In this document: positions 1-9,036 of the stretch, piece by piece
How the letters are laid out: the number at the start of each line of letters is the position of its first letter
How positions within the stretch are numbered: position 1 is the first letter of the stretch
Source: Paracoccus subflavus
GTDB taxonomy: Bacteria; Pseudomonadota; Alphaproteobacteria; Rhodobacterales; Rhodobacteraceae
Assembly (NCBI RefSeq): GCF_004310345.1
Contig: NZ_SISK01000011.1
Coordinates: forward strand, 44,969-108,968
Reading direction: 5' to 3'
DNA: 64,000 nucleotides
Notes under the pieces: model-generated
What the model saw: only the letters and a program-made list of their open reading frames with translations
Told to the model about the DNA's origin: nothing
Database searches by the model: none
Translations under genes and position numbers: made by a program

Positions 1-30
1 ATGAGCGGTCCCCGTCGTGTCTGCTTGTTG

Positions 31-606
31 TCAGTTTACCGTGTCGGAGGCAGGGGCTTCAAGCGCCGCCTGCCGGGGTTCGGTTGGGTGAAAGGTATAG
101 GACAGGGTAATGTCCCGGATCCAGCTTGCGTCGCCGTCGCCGACCAGTGCGGGATCGACGAAAAAGCTGACCGGCATCTCGATGCGCTCGCCCGGTTGCA
201 GGGTCTGTTCCGTGAAGCAGAAGCATTCGATCTTGCTGAAATAATAGCCCGCCACCTCGGGCGCAACGTTGTAGCTGGCGGTGCCTGTGACGGGCACGTC
301 CGAATTGTTGATCGCCTCGTAGAAGGCCATGCCATTCTCGCCGATGCGCAGTTCCATGCTGGTCTGCATGGGACGGAAGGTCCAAGCCATCCCCTTGTCC
401 ACATTGGCGTCAAAGCGCACCCGGATGGTGCGGTCCAGCACCTGATCCGATCCCGCCGCCGCGACCTGCGTGGTCCCGCCGTATCCCGTCACCCGGCAGA
501 ACCAGTCATAGAACGGCACCGCGGCCCAGGCCAGTGCGCCCATGGTCACGACAAGCCCGACCAGCCAGGATACGGTCCGGGCCTCGGGTGACATGCGCCG
601 GCTCAT
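31..606 (-). CDS. ctaG: Cytochrome c oxidase assembly protein CtaG (Cox11 family)
   Basis: A 191-residue copper chaperone of the Cox11/CtaG family, which delivers copper to the CuB site of subunit I of aa3-type cytochrome oxidase. The N-terminus has one membrane anchor (about residues 13-30) and the rest is a periplasmic beta-rich domain. The copper-binding CFCF motif is present in '[10 protein letters not shown]' (about residues 130-139), followed by the conserved 'MPVSFFVDP' stretch. Its ATG overlaps the TGA of the small upstream gene (ATGA), so the two are probably translationally coupled. It is the last complete gene of a leftward ctaC-ctaB-small ORF-ctaG cluster. In Paracoccus the subunit III gene usually follows, which would lie beyond the left edge; the last 30 bases are non-coding. 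Confidence 0.96.
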   Translation of the reverse strand: MSRRMSPEARTVSWLVGLVVTMGALAWAAVPFYDWFCRVTGYGGTTQVAAAGSDQVLDRTIRVRFDANVDKGMAWTFRPMQTSMELRIGENGMAFYEAINNSDVPVTGTASYNVAPEVAGYYFSKIECFCFTEQTLQPGERIEMPVSFFVDPALVGDGDASWIRDITLSYTFHPTEPRQAALEAPASDTVN

Positions 607-803
607 TCCTCGGCCTCGGCGGGTTCTGCCGGCAGAACCGACACTCGGGTCTGATGGTCGAAAGCCTCCATCATGTCCCCTTGCTGGACCTTGACCACCG
701 TCAGGCCGAAGACCAGGGCGATAAAGCCGACCAGCACTGCGGCCAGCCCGACATTGCGCGACCGGCGGCGGGAATGGATCTCGTGTTCGGTGTTCAGCGG
801 CAT
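603..803 (-). CDS. Small single-span membrane protein between ctaB and ctaG (CoxF-like)
   Basis: A 66-residue protein starting [17 protein letters not shown], with a basic N-terminus, one hydrophobic segment (about residues 19-37, '[19 protein letters not shown]') and an acidic C-terminal tail. Its ATG overlaps the ctaB stop (TGATG) and its TGA overlaps the ctaG start, so it is held in frame between two oxidase assembly genes. Small ORFs at this position are typical of Paracoccus and Rhodobacter cta operons; the role is not firmly known but is presumably in oxidase assembly. The reading frame stays open upstream into ctaB, but the overlap with the ctaB stop supports this start. The call rests on position and shape, not on a recognised domain. 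Confidence 0.8.
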   Translation of the reverse strand: MPLNTEHEIHSRRRSRNVGLAAVLVGFIALVFGLTVVKVQQGDMMEAFDHQTRVSVLPAEPAEAEE

Positions 804-1720
804 CACCAGCCCCCCATCCAGTTTTGCACCAGAAGCGCCCCGAAATGCAGGAACAGATAGTTCAGCGACAGCTTGAACACCCGCCGTTCGACCGCATAGC
901 CATCCGCCAGGGCCATTTCCTCGCTCCGGCGCAGGATCCGCCAGCCGCCCAGGATGAACAGCGCGTTCAGCACCACCGATGCTGCCAGATAGACCGGCCC
1001 GCCGACCGAGGTCATTCCCAGCCCCAGCGCAAAGGGCGCCAGCACCAGGGTATAGGCGAAGATATGGCGCCGGGTGGCAGGGCGGCCATGCGTAACGGTC
1101 AGCATGGGCACGCGGGCCTTGTGATAATCCTGCTTCATGAACAGGGCAAGGGCCCAGAAATGCGGCGGCGTCCAGAAAAAGATCAGGGCGAACATCAGCA
1201 GGGATTCGGTGCTGATCCCGCCCGTGGCGCAGGCCCAGCCGATCATCGGCGGAAAGGCCCCGGCGGCGCCGCCGATGACGATGTTCTGCGGCGTCCACCG
1301 CTTCAGCCACATCGTATAGACGACGGCATAGAAGAAGATCGTAAAGGCCAGAAAGCCCGCCGCGAACCAGTTCGCCGCCAGCCCCAGCATCATGACCGAA
1401 AAACCTGACAGGATCAGGCCCAGCGACAGCGCCGCGCTGGCCTCGATCCGGCCGGCCGGGATGGGCCGGTTCCGGGTTCGCTGCATCACGGCGTCGATGT
1501 CGGCGTCGTACCACATGTTCAGCGCGCCCGACGCCCCACCCCCCAGCGCAATGAACAGGACCGAGCAGAAGGCGATGAACGGATGCACATCGACAGGTGC
1601 CACCCACAGTCCCACGAAAGCGGTGAAGACGACCAGCGACATGACACGCGGCTTCAGCAGCGCGACGAAATCGCGGAACTCGGCCTCGGGGGCGCCTTCA
1701 TACGTGTTGATGTCGGTCAT
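803..1720 (-). CDS. ctaB: Protoheme IX farnesyltransferase (heme O synthase)
   Basis: A 305-residue polytopic enzyme of the UbiA prenyltransferase superfamily that adds a farnesyl group to protoheme to make heme O, the precursor of heme A for the aa3 oxidase. The aspartate-rich prenyl-diphosphate motif is visible as '[15 protein letters not shown]' (about residues 68-82), followed by 'NRPIPAGRI'. About eight or nine hydrophobic segments cover the protein, and '[12 protein letters not shown]' is a typical CtaB block. The gene follows ctaC by 28 nt and overlaps the next small gene, so it belongs to the oxidase operon. The start at MTDINTYEG gives the usual family length. Confidence 0.96.
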   Translation of the reverse strand: MTDINTYEGAPEAEFRDFVALLKPRVMSLVVFTAFVGLWVAPVDVHPFIAFCSVLFIALGGGASGALNMWYDADIDAVMQRTRNRPIPAGRIEASAALSLGLILSGFSVMMLGLAANWFAAGFLAFTIFFYAVVYTMWLKRWTPQNIVIGGAAGAFPPMIGWACATGGISTESLLMFALIFFWTPPHFWALALFMKQDYHKARVPMLTVTHGRPATRRHIFAYTLVLAPFALGLGMTSVGGPVYLAASVVLNALFILGGWRILRRSEEMALADGYAVERRVFKLSLNYLFLHFGALLVQNWMGGW

Positions 1721-1748
1721 CGCTTCGTCTGACTGTTGGAATCGGCGA

Positions 1749-2645
1749 TCACTCGGCCTTGGCCAGCGTCACGCCGGAAAGGTCGAGCGCAGCCGTCGCG
1801 GCGGGGCCCTCCAGGGAACCGCCCTGATCGGCGACCCACTGGGCATACACCTCGGGGCTGACCGCCTTGACGACGATCGGCATGTAGGCATGGTTGATGC
1901 CGCAGAGTTCGCTGCACTGGCCGAAATAGACGCCTTCCTGTTCGACGTTGAACCAGGCCTGTGCAATCCGGCCGGGAACGGCGTCCTGCTTCACGGCGAA
2001 TGCCGGGATGGTCCAGCTATGGATCACGTCATCCGCCGTCACCTGCAAAAGAACCGTCTGGCCCACGGGCACGACGACGGCGGTGTCGGTCGCCAGCAGG
2101 TATTCGTCCTCGGCATAGCCGTAATCGGCCAGTTCCTCCTTGGCCAGCATGATCGAATCGAAGCTGACGCCGTTTTCGGGATATTCATAGGACCAGTACC
2201 ACTGGTGGCCGATGGCCTTGATCACCACATCCGGATCGGATGGCATCTCCTGGCTGCGGAACAGGATCGGCAGCGAAAAGGCGCCGATCGCCACCAGAAT
2301 CAGCACCGGAACCAGCGTCCAGCCGATTTCCAGCGGCGTATTATGGGTGAACCGGGCGGGAACCGGGTTCGAGCGGCTGTTATAGCGCAGGATGACGACC
2401 GCCAGCAGCGCGCACACGAAGACCGTGATGACCGCAATGATGACCAGCACGAAATGATCCAGCCACTGCTGGTCGCGGGCCAGTTCGGTCGCAGCCGGCT
2501 GAAAGTTTATGCCCCGAGGTTGGGGCTTGCCGATCACCGGCAGGTCGCCCAGGGCGTCCTGGGCAAGCGCGGCACCTGCCACCGCTCCCCATGCCGCAAG
2601 CCCGGACATTGCCGCGACCGCGCGGCGAATCATCGCTGTTGCCAT
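1749..2645 (-). CDS. ctaC: Cytochrome c oxidase subunit II (aa3 type)
   Basis: Subunit II of the aa3 cytochrome c oxidase, which takes electrons from cytochrome c through the binuclear CuA centre. From [10 protein letters not shown] the protein has 298 residues: a signal peptide ending in ALA, a mature N-terminus beginning [13 protein letters not shown], two membrane helices, then the periplasmic cupredoxin domain. CuA ligands are present in 'IHSWTIPAF' and '[12 protein letters not shown]'. The sequence closely resembles my recollection of Paracoccus denitrificans subunit II. The frame continues 30 codons further upstream, but that extension does not look like a signal peptide. It heads the leftward cta cluster and is divergent from tldD. 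Confidence 0.97.
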   Translation of the reverse strand: MATAMIRRAVAAMSGLAAWGAVAGAALAQDALGDLPVIGKPQPRGINFQPAATELARDQQWLDHFVLVIIAVITVFVCALLAVVILRYNSRSNPVPARFTHNTPLEIGWTLVPVLILVAIGAFSLPILFRSQEMPSDPDVVIKAIGHQWYWSYEYPENGVSFDSIMLAKEELADYGYAEDEYLLATDTAVVVPVGQTVLLQVTADDVIHSWTIPAFAVKQDAVPGRIAQAWFNVEQEGVYFGQCSELCGINHAYMPIVVKAVSPEVYAQWVADQGGSLEGPAATAALDLSGVTLAKAE

Positions 2646-2737
2646 TATCCCATCCCGTATCCTTGGTGCGGCCGCGCGACCGCAGGGCGCCCGAGGGCCA
2701 CCCTTTTCCTTGAGCATTCCTCGTTCTATGACCATAT

Positions 2738-2755
2738 CTTGTCCCTACGGGCAAG
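2738..2755. promoter_or_regulatory. Imperfect dyad in the ctaC/tldD divergent region
   Basis: CTTGTCC, a 4-nt spacer and GGGCAAG form a 7-bp inverted repeat with one G-T wobble, roughly midway between the divergent ctaC and tldD genes. It could be an operator or part of overlapping promoters. No specific regulator can be assigned from the sequence. Confidence 0.25.
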
Positions 2756-2827
2756 TGATACATCGTCGCAGTGTCGCAAAATCGCGGCGCTGTTCGCCCT
2801 GCCGTCCGCCAGAAAGACCTCTTCGCC

Positions 2828-4249
2828 ATGACCCTCGGCACCTTTGATCCCTTTGCGTCGCATCTCGACCGCAGCCACGCCCTTGCCATCCTCCAAAAGG
2901 CCCTGGCCGGGGCCGATGACGGCGAATTGTTCCTGGAACGCTCGGTATCCGAGTCCCTTGTCTTCGACGACGGCAGGCTGCGCAATTCCGGCTACAACGC
3001 CACGCAGGGGTTCGGCCTTCGCGCCGTGCGGGGCGAGGTGACAGGCTATGCCCATGCAACCGAACTTTCAGAACAGGCCCTGCGCCGCGCGGCGGAAACC
3101 GCGCGTCTTGCGGTGGGCGCGGGCGGCGGCACCCTGGCCAAGGCGCCGCCCATGACGGTCACGCCCCTTTACATGGATGCCGATCCCGCCCAGGGGATCG
3201 CGTTCGCCGACCGCATCGCCCTGCTGCGCGAAATCGACGATCATGCCCGCTCGCGCGATCCGCGCGTGGTCCAGGTCACGGTATCGCTGGCGTCATCGCT
3301 GCAAGAGGTGGCGATCCTGCGTCCCGAAGGCCAGCTTGTGACCGACATCCGGCCGATGGCCCGGCTGAATGTCGGCGTGATCGTGGAAAACAACGACCGC
3401 CGGGAATCGGGCAGCTTTGGCGGTGGCGGGCGGGTGTCGCTGTCCGGCCTGATGGACCCTGCCTATTGGCGACCCGCTGTGGACGAGGCGCTGCGCATCG
3501 CCCTGGTCAACCTGCGTTCGGTCCCGGCACCGGCCGGGGTGATGGACGTGGTGCTTGGCCCCGGCTGGCCCGGCATCCTGCTGCACGAGGCTGTGGGCCA
3601 CGGGCTCGAGGGCGACTTCAACCGCAAGAAGGCGTCGGCCTTTGCCGGGCTGCTGGGCCAGCGGGTCGCGGCGCCGGGCGTCACGGTGGTCGATGACGGC
3701 ACCATCCCCGATCGCCGGGGCAGCATCGGCATCGACGACGAGGGCACGCCCCCTGCCCGGAACGTGCTGATCGAGGACGGGATTCTGGTGGGTTACATGC
3801 AGGACCGGCAGAACGCCCGGCTGATGGGGGTGGAACCCACCGGCAATGGCCGCCGGCAAAGCTTTGCCCACGCGCCCATGCCGCGCATGACCAACACCTA
3901 CATGCCCGGCGGCGACGCCGACCCGGCAGCGATTCTGGCCGATCTGCGGGACGGCATCTATGCCGTGGGCTTTGGCGGGGGCCAGGTGGACATCACCAAC
4001 GGCAAGTTCGTGTTTTCCTGCACCGAGGCCTATCGGGTCAGGAACGGCGTCGTCGGCGATCCGATCCGGGGCGCCACGCTGATCGGCGACGGCGCGACTG
4101 CCCTGCAACAGATTCGCGCCATCGGCAACGACATGGCTCTGGATCCCGGCATCGGCAATTGCGGCAAGCAGGGTCAGTGGGTGCCGGTGGGCGTGGGCCA
4201 GCCCACGCTGCTGATCGGCGGGCTGACGGTGGGCGGATCGGCCGCGTGA
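2828..4249 (+). CDS. tldD: Metalloprotease TldD
   Basis: TldD forms a heterodimeric zinc metalloprotease with TldE (PmbA), known from E. coli microcin B17 maturation and CcdA antitoxin turnover. The predicted protein has 473 residues, against 481 in E. coli. The zinc-binding motif is visible as HEAVGH (residues 253-258) followed by GLEGDFNRKK, and the C-terminus carries the typical 'GNCGKQGQWVPVGVGQPTLLIGGLTVGG' region. The start MTLGTFDPF was preferred over an in-frame start 57 nt upstream because it gives the family's usual N-terminus. tldE is not in this window. The gene is read away from ctaC and is followed by dprA. Confidence 0.95.
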   Translation: MTLGTFDPFASHLDRSHALAILQKALAGADDGELFLERSVSESLVFDDGRLRNSGYNATQGFGLRAVRGEVTGYAHATELSEQALRRAAETARLAVGAGGGTLAKAPPMTVTPLYMDADPAQGIAFADRIALLREIDDHARSRDPRVVQVTVSLASSLQEVAILRPEGQLVTDIRPMARLNVGVIVENNDRRESGSFGGGGRVSLSGLMDPAYWRPAVDEALRIALVNLRSVPAPAGVMDVVLGPGWPGILLHEAVGHGLEGDFNRKKASAFAGLLGQRVAAPGVTVVDDGTIPDRRGSIGIDDEGTPPARNVLIEDGILVGYMQDRQNARLMGVEPTGNGRRQSFAHAPMPRMTNTYMPGGDADPAAILADLRDGIYAVGFGGGQVDITNGKFVFSCTEAYRVRNGVVGDPIRGATLIGDGATALQQIRAIGNDMALDPGIGNCGKQGQWVPVGVGQPTLLIGGLTVGGSAA

Positions 4250-4256
4250 CGGATCG

Positions 4257-4272
4257 CTAACCAGTTGTTAAC
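4257..4272. promoter_or_regulatory. Near-consensus CtrA-binding site upstream of dprA
   Basis: CTAA, 7 nt (CCAGTTG), then TTAAC: one mismatch to the CtrA consensus TTAA-N7-TTAAC of alphaproteobacteria. It lies 43 nt before the dprA start, just after tldD. In Rhodobacter capsulatus the competence-like genes needed to receive gene-transfer-agent DNA, including dprA, are CtrA dependent, so the placement makes biological sense. Binding itself is inferred. Confidence 0.5.
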
Positions 4273-4314
4273 GCCTTGCCGGTAACGCTGAGGCGCAGGC
4301 AAGGCGGAGGCAGC

Positions 4315-5445
4315 ATGGACACCGGACATCTTTCCTTTTCGCGGCCGCCGTTGTCGGGGGCGGATGACGACCTGACGGTTCTGCGCCTGATCCGCTCGCG
4401 CCGGGTGGGGCCTTCGACCTATCACCGCCTTGTGGCCGAACACGGCAGCGCGCGCGCGGCCCTGGACGCCCTGCCCGCCATCGCGGCGGCGGCGGGAATC
4501 ATGGACTACGAGGCCTGCCCCGAAGACGTGGCGGCGGCCGAACTGGCGGCCGGGCGCAAGGTCGGCGCGCGGCTGATCCGCTGCGATTCGCCCCTCTACC
4601 CTCCTGCCCTGCAAGAGATCGACGGGGCGCCCCCGGTTCTCTGGGTGCGCGGCGATCCAGCCTGGCTGACACGCGATCCGGTCGCCGTGATCGGGGCGCG
4701 CAATTCGTCCTCGCTGGGCCTGCGCATGGCGCGCGGCATGGCGGCAGGTCTGGGCGAGGCAGGGCATACGGTCGTGGCGGGCCTTGCGCGCGGCATCGAC
4801 ACCGCCGCCCATAACGCCGCCCTGCCCACCGGCACCATCGCCGTCATGGCGGGGGGGGTCGATGTGATCTATCCGGCGGAAAACGTCGTGCTGGCCGCGC
4901 AGATTGCGGAAAAAGGCGCGCTTCTTTCCGAACAGCCGCCCGGCACCGAACCCCAGGCCCGCCACTTCCCGACCCGCAACCGCATCGTGTCCGGCCTGTC
5001 GCTGGCTGTCGTGGTGATCGAGGCCGCGCATCGGTCGGGAACGCTGATCACCGCCAAGAATGCACTTGACCAGGGGCGCGAGGTGATGGCCGTGCCGGGT
5101 CATCCGATGGACGCCCGCGCCGGCGGCTGCAACCAGTTGATCCGCGACGGCGCGGTTCTTGTGCGCAACTCGGGCGATGTCTGCGCGGCCCTCGGCCGGA
5201 CCGGCGACGCCGCCCCACGGGCTGCGCCCGGGACCGGGCTGCCCCCTGGCCCCGCGCCCGAATCCATTCAGCCGGTCGAGGTCGAGGCGCGCATCCTGTC
5301 GCGGCTTGGTCCGTCGCCATGCGATGAAAATGACGTGATCCGCGACCTTGGTCTGCCCGCGGCAACGGCCAGCGCGGCGATCCTGTCGCTGGAATTGCAG
5401 GGGCGCCTGCTGCGCGTGCCGGGCGGACGGCTGGCGCTTGGCTGA
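4315..5445 (+). CDS. dprA: DNA-processing protein DprA (Smf)
   Basis: DprA binds incoming single-stranded DNA and loads RecA during natural transformation; in Rhodobacter it is needed for uptake of gene-transfer-agent DNA. The 376-residue protein has an N-terminal helical domain, a central Rossmann-like DNA-binding domain ('VAVIGARNSSSLGLRMARGM', 'VVAGLARGIDTAAH', 'FPTRNRIVSGLS', 'SGTLITAKNALDQGREVMAVPG') and a C-terminal winged-helix domain (about residues 320-376). The start MDTGHLSFS has a good ribosome-binding site (GGCGGAGG, 6 nt upstream). A near-consensus CtrA site lies 43 nt upstream. A long-range inverted repeat, GCCTTGC (4273-4279) and GCAAGGC (4299-4305), sits just before the ribosome-binding site. 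Confidence 0.95.
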   Translation: MDTGHLSFSRPPLSGADDDLTVLRLIRSRRVGPSTYHRLVAEHGSARAALDALPAIAAAAGIMDYEACPEDVAAAELAAGRKVGARLIRCDSPLYPPALQEIDGAPPVLWVRGDPAWLTRDPVAVIGARNSSSLGLRMARGMAAGLGEAGHTVVAGLARGIDTAAHNAALPTGTIAVMAGGVDVIYPAENVVLAAQIAEKGALLSEQPPGTEPQARHFPTRNRIVSGLSLAVVVIEAAHRSGTLITAKNALDQGREVMAVPGHPMDARAGGCNQLIRDGAVLVRNSGDVCAALGRTGDAAPRAAPGTGLPPGPAPESIQPVEVEARILSRLGPSPCDENDVIRDLGLPAATASAAILSLELQGRLLRVPGGRLALG

Positions 5446-5480
5446 GGACGGGCCCGAGGCAATCGGATGGCTGCCGCCGG

Positions 5481-5509
5481 TTGACACGGGCAGGCACCCG
5501 ACCCATGTT
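5481..5509 (+). promoter_or_regulatory. Candidate sigma-70 promoter for topA
   Basis: A perfect -35 box TTGACA (5481-5486) followed after 17 nt by CATGTT (5504-5509). It lies 33 nt before the topA start in the dprA-topA gap. The -10 box is weak, so the assignment depends on the -35 and the spacing. Confidence 0.4.
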
Positions 5510-5541
5510 CCCGCCCCATTGAAGCCTGCCCCGAGGTAAGA

Positions 5542-8223
5542 ATGCCCGTCGTTGTCGTCGAATCCCCGGCCAAGGCCAAGACCATCGAGAAATATCTCGG
5601 CGGCGACTATCGCGTTCTGGCCAGCTTCGGCCATGTCCGCGACCTTCCCCCCAAGGACGGCAGCGTCGATCCCGATGCCGATTTTGCCATGAAGTGGGAG
5701 GTCGCGGCCGACAGCAGAAAGCACCTCAAGGCCATCAAGGACGCGCTCAAGGACGACCAGACCCTGATCCTTGCGACCGACCCCGACCGCGAAGGCGAGG
5801 CGATTTCCTGGCACCTGCTGGAAGCCCTGTCCCCCGCCCTGAAAAAGGGGGCGCAGGTCAACCGCGTCACCTTCAACGCCATCACCAAGGCCGCCGTGAC
5901 CGAGGCGATGGCCCAGCCTCGCCAGATCGACCAGCCCTTGGTCGATGCCTATCTGGCGCGGCGGGCGCTGGATTATCTGGTAGGCTTCAACCTGTCGCCG
6001 GTGCTGTGGCGCAAGCTGCCGGGCGCGAAATCGGCGGGCCGGGTGCAGTCGGTCTGCCTGCGCCTGATCGTCGACCGGGAAATGGAGATCGAGGCCTTCA
6101 AGGCCCGCGAATACTGGTCGGTCCATGCCCGCCTGGCGACGCCGGACGGTGCGGAATACGATGCAACGTTGGTGTCTCTGGCCGGATCGAAGCTGGAACG
6201 GTTCGACCTGCCCAGCGCCGAAAAGGCCGCGATGGCCGTCAGCGCGGTCGCCAGTCGCAACCTGCGCGTGACCAGCGTCGCGGCCAAGCCCGCGACCCGC
6301 AATCCCTGGCCGCCCTTCATGACCTCGACCCTGCAACAAGAGGCCAGCCGCAAGCTGGGCATGGGCGCCAAGGCCTGCATGTCGGCGGCGCAGCGCCTGT
6401 ATGAGGCCGGGCTGATCACCTATATGCGGACCGACGGGATCGACATGGCACCCGAGGCGGTCCATGCCGCGCGCGATGCGATCAAGGCCAAGTTCGGCGA
6501 CAAATACGTGCCCTCCAGTCCGCGGATGTACAAGAACAAGGCCAAGAACGCGCAAGAGGCGCACGAATGCATCCGCCCGACCGACATGATGCTGTCGCCC
6601 GACAGGCTGAAGGTCAGCGCGGACGATCAGCGCAAGCTTTATGACCTGATCTGGAAACGGACCATCGCCAGCCAGATGGAAGCCGCGCGGATGGAGCGCA
6701 CCACGGTCGAGATCGCCAGCCCCGACAATCAGGTCGGCCTGCGCGCGACCGGTCAGGTGATCCTGTTCGACGGCTTCCTGCGCGTCTATGACCAGGGACG
6801 CGACGATGAGGATGGCGAGGACGGCGCCCGCCTGCCCGCAATCCGGCAGGGCGAGGCTGCCCGACTGGTTACCCAGGCTTTCGACGCAGAATTTGCCAAG
6901 GCCCGCGAAAAGCACGACCCCCTGCCTGCTGCGCCCGCAGGACAGCGGGCAGCGCCCGGCCTGCTGCTGAACGACAGCGCCGCCGTGGCCGCGCGCCAGC
7001 ACTTCACCCAGCCGCCCCCCCGCTATACCGAGGCCACGCTGGTCAAGCGGATGGAGGAACTGGGCATCGGTCGTCCGTCCACCTATGCCAGCATCGTGAC
7101 GACCATCCAGGACCGGGAATATGTCCGCAAGGACAAGAACCGCCTGATCCCCGAGGACAAGGGCCGGCTGGTCACGGTCTTCCTGACCAAATATTTCCCG
7201 CGCTATGTCAGCTATGACTTCACCGCCGATCTGGAAAACGAGCTGGACGAGATCAGTGCGGGCGATCTGGTCTGGCGCGAGGTTCTGGGCCGGTTCTGGA
7301 AGGATTTTTCAAAGGCTTTGCAGGGCACCTCGGAACTGCGGATCACCGAGGTTCTCGAGGCGATCGACGAGGCTCTTTCTCCGCACCTTTATCCGCCGCG
7401 CGCCGATGGCGGCGATCCGCGCGGGTGCCCGCTGTGCGGCAAGGGGCGGCTGAACCTCAAGACCGCGCGGTCGGGCGGGGCCTTTATCGGCTGCACGAAC
7501 TATCCGGAATGCCGCTATACCCGTCCGATTTCCGCGCCAGATGGCGAGGAAGCCGTGGGCGACCGCATTCTGGGCGAGGACAACGGCGATCCGATCAGCC
7601 TCAAGACCGGCCGCTTTGGCCCCTATGTCCAGCGGGGCGAAGCGACCGAGGACAATCCCAAGCCCGCCCGATCCTCGATCCCCAAGGGCTGGAACGCGGC
7701 GACGCTGGATCTGGATCGCGCGGTTCAGTTGCTGTCGCTGCCGCGTCCGGTCGGCGCGCATCCCGATGATGGCGCGATGGTCGAGGCCGGAATCGGCCGC
7801 TTTGGCCCCTATGTCAAGCACGGGGCGAAATACGCCAACCTTCCGGACGCGGACGAGGTTTTCACCATCGGCATGAACCGGGCGGTCGAGGTTCTGGCCT
7901 CCAAGCAAATCCGTGGCGGTGCCGCCGCCGCAGCGCCCCTGCGCGAACTGGGCGATCATCCCGACGGCGGCGCGATCCAAGTGATGAACGGACGCTATGG
8001 TCCCTATGTGAAATGGAACAAGGTGAACGCCACCCTGCCCCGCGATGTCGCACCAGAGGATCTGACGGTCGAACAGGCGCTTGACCTGATCGCCGCGAAG
8101 GCCGGAAAATCGCCTGTCAAAAAGAAGGCGGCCCCCAAGGCCAAGGCCGCACCAAAGGCCAAGGCCGTCACCAAGAAACCGGCGGTGAAAAAAGCGCCCG
8201 CGCCAAGGACCGCCAAGGGCTGA
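5542..8223 (+). CDS. topA: DNA topoisomerase I
   Basis: Type IA topoisomerase that relaxes negative supercoils. The 893-residue protein starts MPVVVVESPAKAKTIEKYLG, the N-terminal end of the TOPRIM domain; 'LATDPDREGEAISWH' supplies the metal-binding DxD-type motif and 'GLITYMRTDG' carries the catalytic tyrosine (Y294). A four-cysteine zinc finger (CPLC...GCTNYPEC, about residues 630-655) is followed by three repeated topoisomerase C-terminal modules (each containing GRFGPYV or GRYGPYV) and a basic Lys-Ala-Pro tail, as in other alphaproteobacteria. An AAG-rich end is normal for this family and gives no sign of truncation. Confidence 0.98.
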   Translation: MPVVVVESPAKAKTIEKYLGGDYRVLASFGHVRDLPPKDGSVDPDADFAMKWEVAADSRKHLKAIKDALKDDQTLILATDPDREGEAISWHLLEALSPALKKGAQVNRVTFNAITKAAVTEAMAQPRQIDQPLVDAYLARRALDYLVGFNLSPVLWRKLPGAKSAGRVQSVCLRLIVDREMEIEAFKAREYWSVHARLATPDGAEYDATLVSLAGSKLERFDLPSAEKAAMAVSAVASRNLRVTSVAAKPATRNPWPPFMTSTLQQEASRKLGMGAKACMSAAQRLYEAGLITYMRTDGIDMAPEAVHAARDAIKAKFGDKYVPSSPRMYKNKAKNAQEAHECIRPTDMMLSPDRLKVSADDQRKLYDLIWKRTIASQMEAARMERTTVEIASPDNQVGLRATGQVILFDGFLRVYDQGRDDEDGEDGARLPAIRQGEAARLVTQAFDAEFAKAREKHDPLPAAPAGQRAAPGLLLNDSAAVAARQHFTQPPPRYTEATLVKRMEELGIGRPSTYASIVTTIQDREYVRKDKNRLIPEDKGRLVTVFLTKYFPRYVSYDFTADLENELDEISAGDLVWREVLGRFWKDFSKALQGTSELRITEVLEAIDEALSPHLYPPRADGGDPRGCPLCGKGRLNLKTARSGGAFIGCTNYPECRYTRPISAPDGEEAVGDRILGEDNGDPISLKTGRFGPYVQRGEATEDNPKPARSSIPKGWNAATLDLDRAVQLLSLPRPVGAHPDDGAMVEAGIGRFGPYVKHGAKYANLPDADEVFTIGMNRAVEVLASKQIRGGAAAAAPLRELGDHPDGGAIQVMNGRYGPYVKWNKVNATLPRDVAPEDLTVEQALDLIAAKAGKSPVKKKAAPKAKAAPKAKAVTKKPAVKKAPAPRTAKG

Positions 8224-8331
8224 ACGCAGGCAACCCGGTGCTGTGCTGCCCCTCATGCTGCACTGCGGCATTGACTTGGGCTGCATGGCACGCCACAAAC
8301 GTTTCGCGCTGTTCGATCCATGGGAGGGACG

Positions 8332-9036
8332 ATGAAAAAGGTCTATGCCACTGCGGCCGAGGCACTGGACGGCCTGCTGCAGGACGGAATGTTCATTGCG
8401 GCTGGCGGGTTCGGGCTGTGCGGCATTCCCGAACTGCTGATTGCGGCAATCCGCGATGCGGGCACCAAGGATCTGACGGTTGCGTCCAACAACTGCGGGG
8501 TGGATGATTTCGGCTTGGGGATCCTGCTGCAAACGCGCCAGATCAGGAAAATGATCAGCAGCTATGTCGGAGAAAACGCCGAGTTCATGCGCCAATACCT
8601 GTCGGGCGAACTGGAGCTGGAGTTCAACCCCCAGGGCACGCTGGCCGAACGGATGCGCGCGGGCGGCTGCGGCATTCCCGGTTTTTACACAAAAACCGGG
8701 GTCGGCACCGTCATTGCCGAAGGCAAGGAACACAAGGAGTTCGGCGGCCAGACCTATATCCTGGAGCACGGCATCGTGGCGGACCTGTCGATCGTCAAGG
8801 CCTGGAAGGCCGACGATACCGGCAACCTGGTGTTCCGCAAGACCGCGCGCAACTTCAACCCGCCCGCCGCCATGTGCGGGCGTGTCTGCGTGGCCGAAGT
8901 CGAGGAGATCGTCCCGCGCGGCAGCCTGGACCCCGATCTGATCCACCTGCCCGGCATCTATGTGCACCGCATCGTTCAGGGACAACACGAAAAGCGTATC
9001 GAACAGCGCACGGTTCGCAAGCGGGAGGACGCATAA
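8332..9036 (+). CDS. scoA: 3-oxoacid CoA-transferase subunit A
   Basis: Alpha subunit of succinyl-CoA:3-ketoacid CoA transferase (SCOT), which moves CoA from succinyl-CoA to acetoacetate in ketone-body and polyhydroxybutyrate use. The 234-residue protein has the CoA-transferase family I blocks 'FIAAGGFGLCGIPELLI', 'TVASNNCGVDDFGLG' and 'AFNP'-type region 'RNFNPPAAMCGRVCVAEVEEIV'. The start MKKVYATAAEALDG has a GGAGGG ribosome-binding site 6 nt upstream. The TAA stop overlaps the ATG of the beta-subunit gene, so the subunits are co-translated. Confidence 0.95.
   Translation: MKKVYATAAEALDGLLQDGMFIAAGGFGLCGIPELLIAAIRDAGTKDLTVASNNCGVDDFGLGILLQTRQIRKMISSYVGENAEFMRQYLSGELELEFNPQGTLAERMRAGGCGIPGFYTKTGVGTVIAEGKEHKEFGGQTYILEHGIVADLSIVKAWKADDTGNLVFRKTARNFNPPAAMCGRVCVAEVEEIVPRGSLDPDLIHLPGIYVHRIVQGQHEKRIEQRTVRKREDA

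Noticed and set aside
4174..7002. A 942-codon open frame on the minus strand opposite dprA and topA
   Set aside because: It is antisense to two well-supported genes and shows no family motif. Long antisense frames are expected from high-GC codon use.
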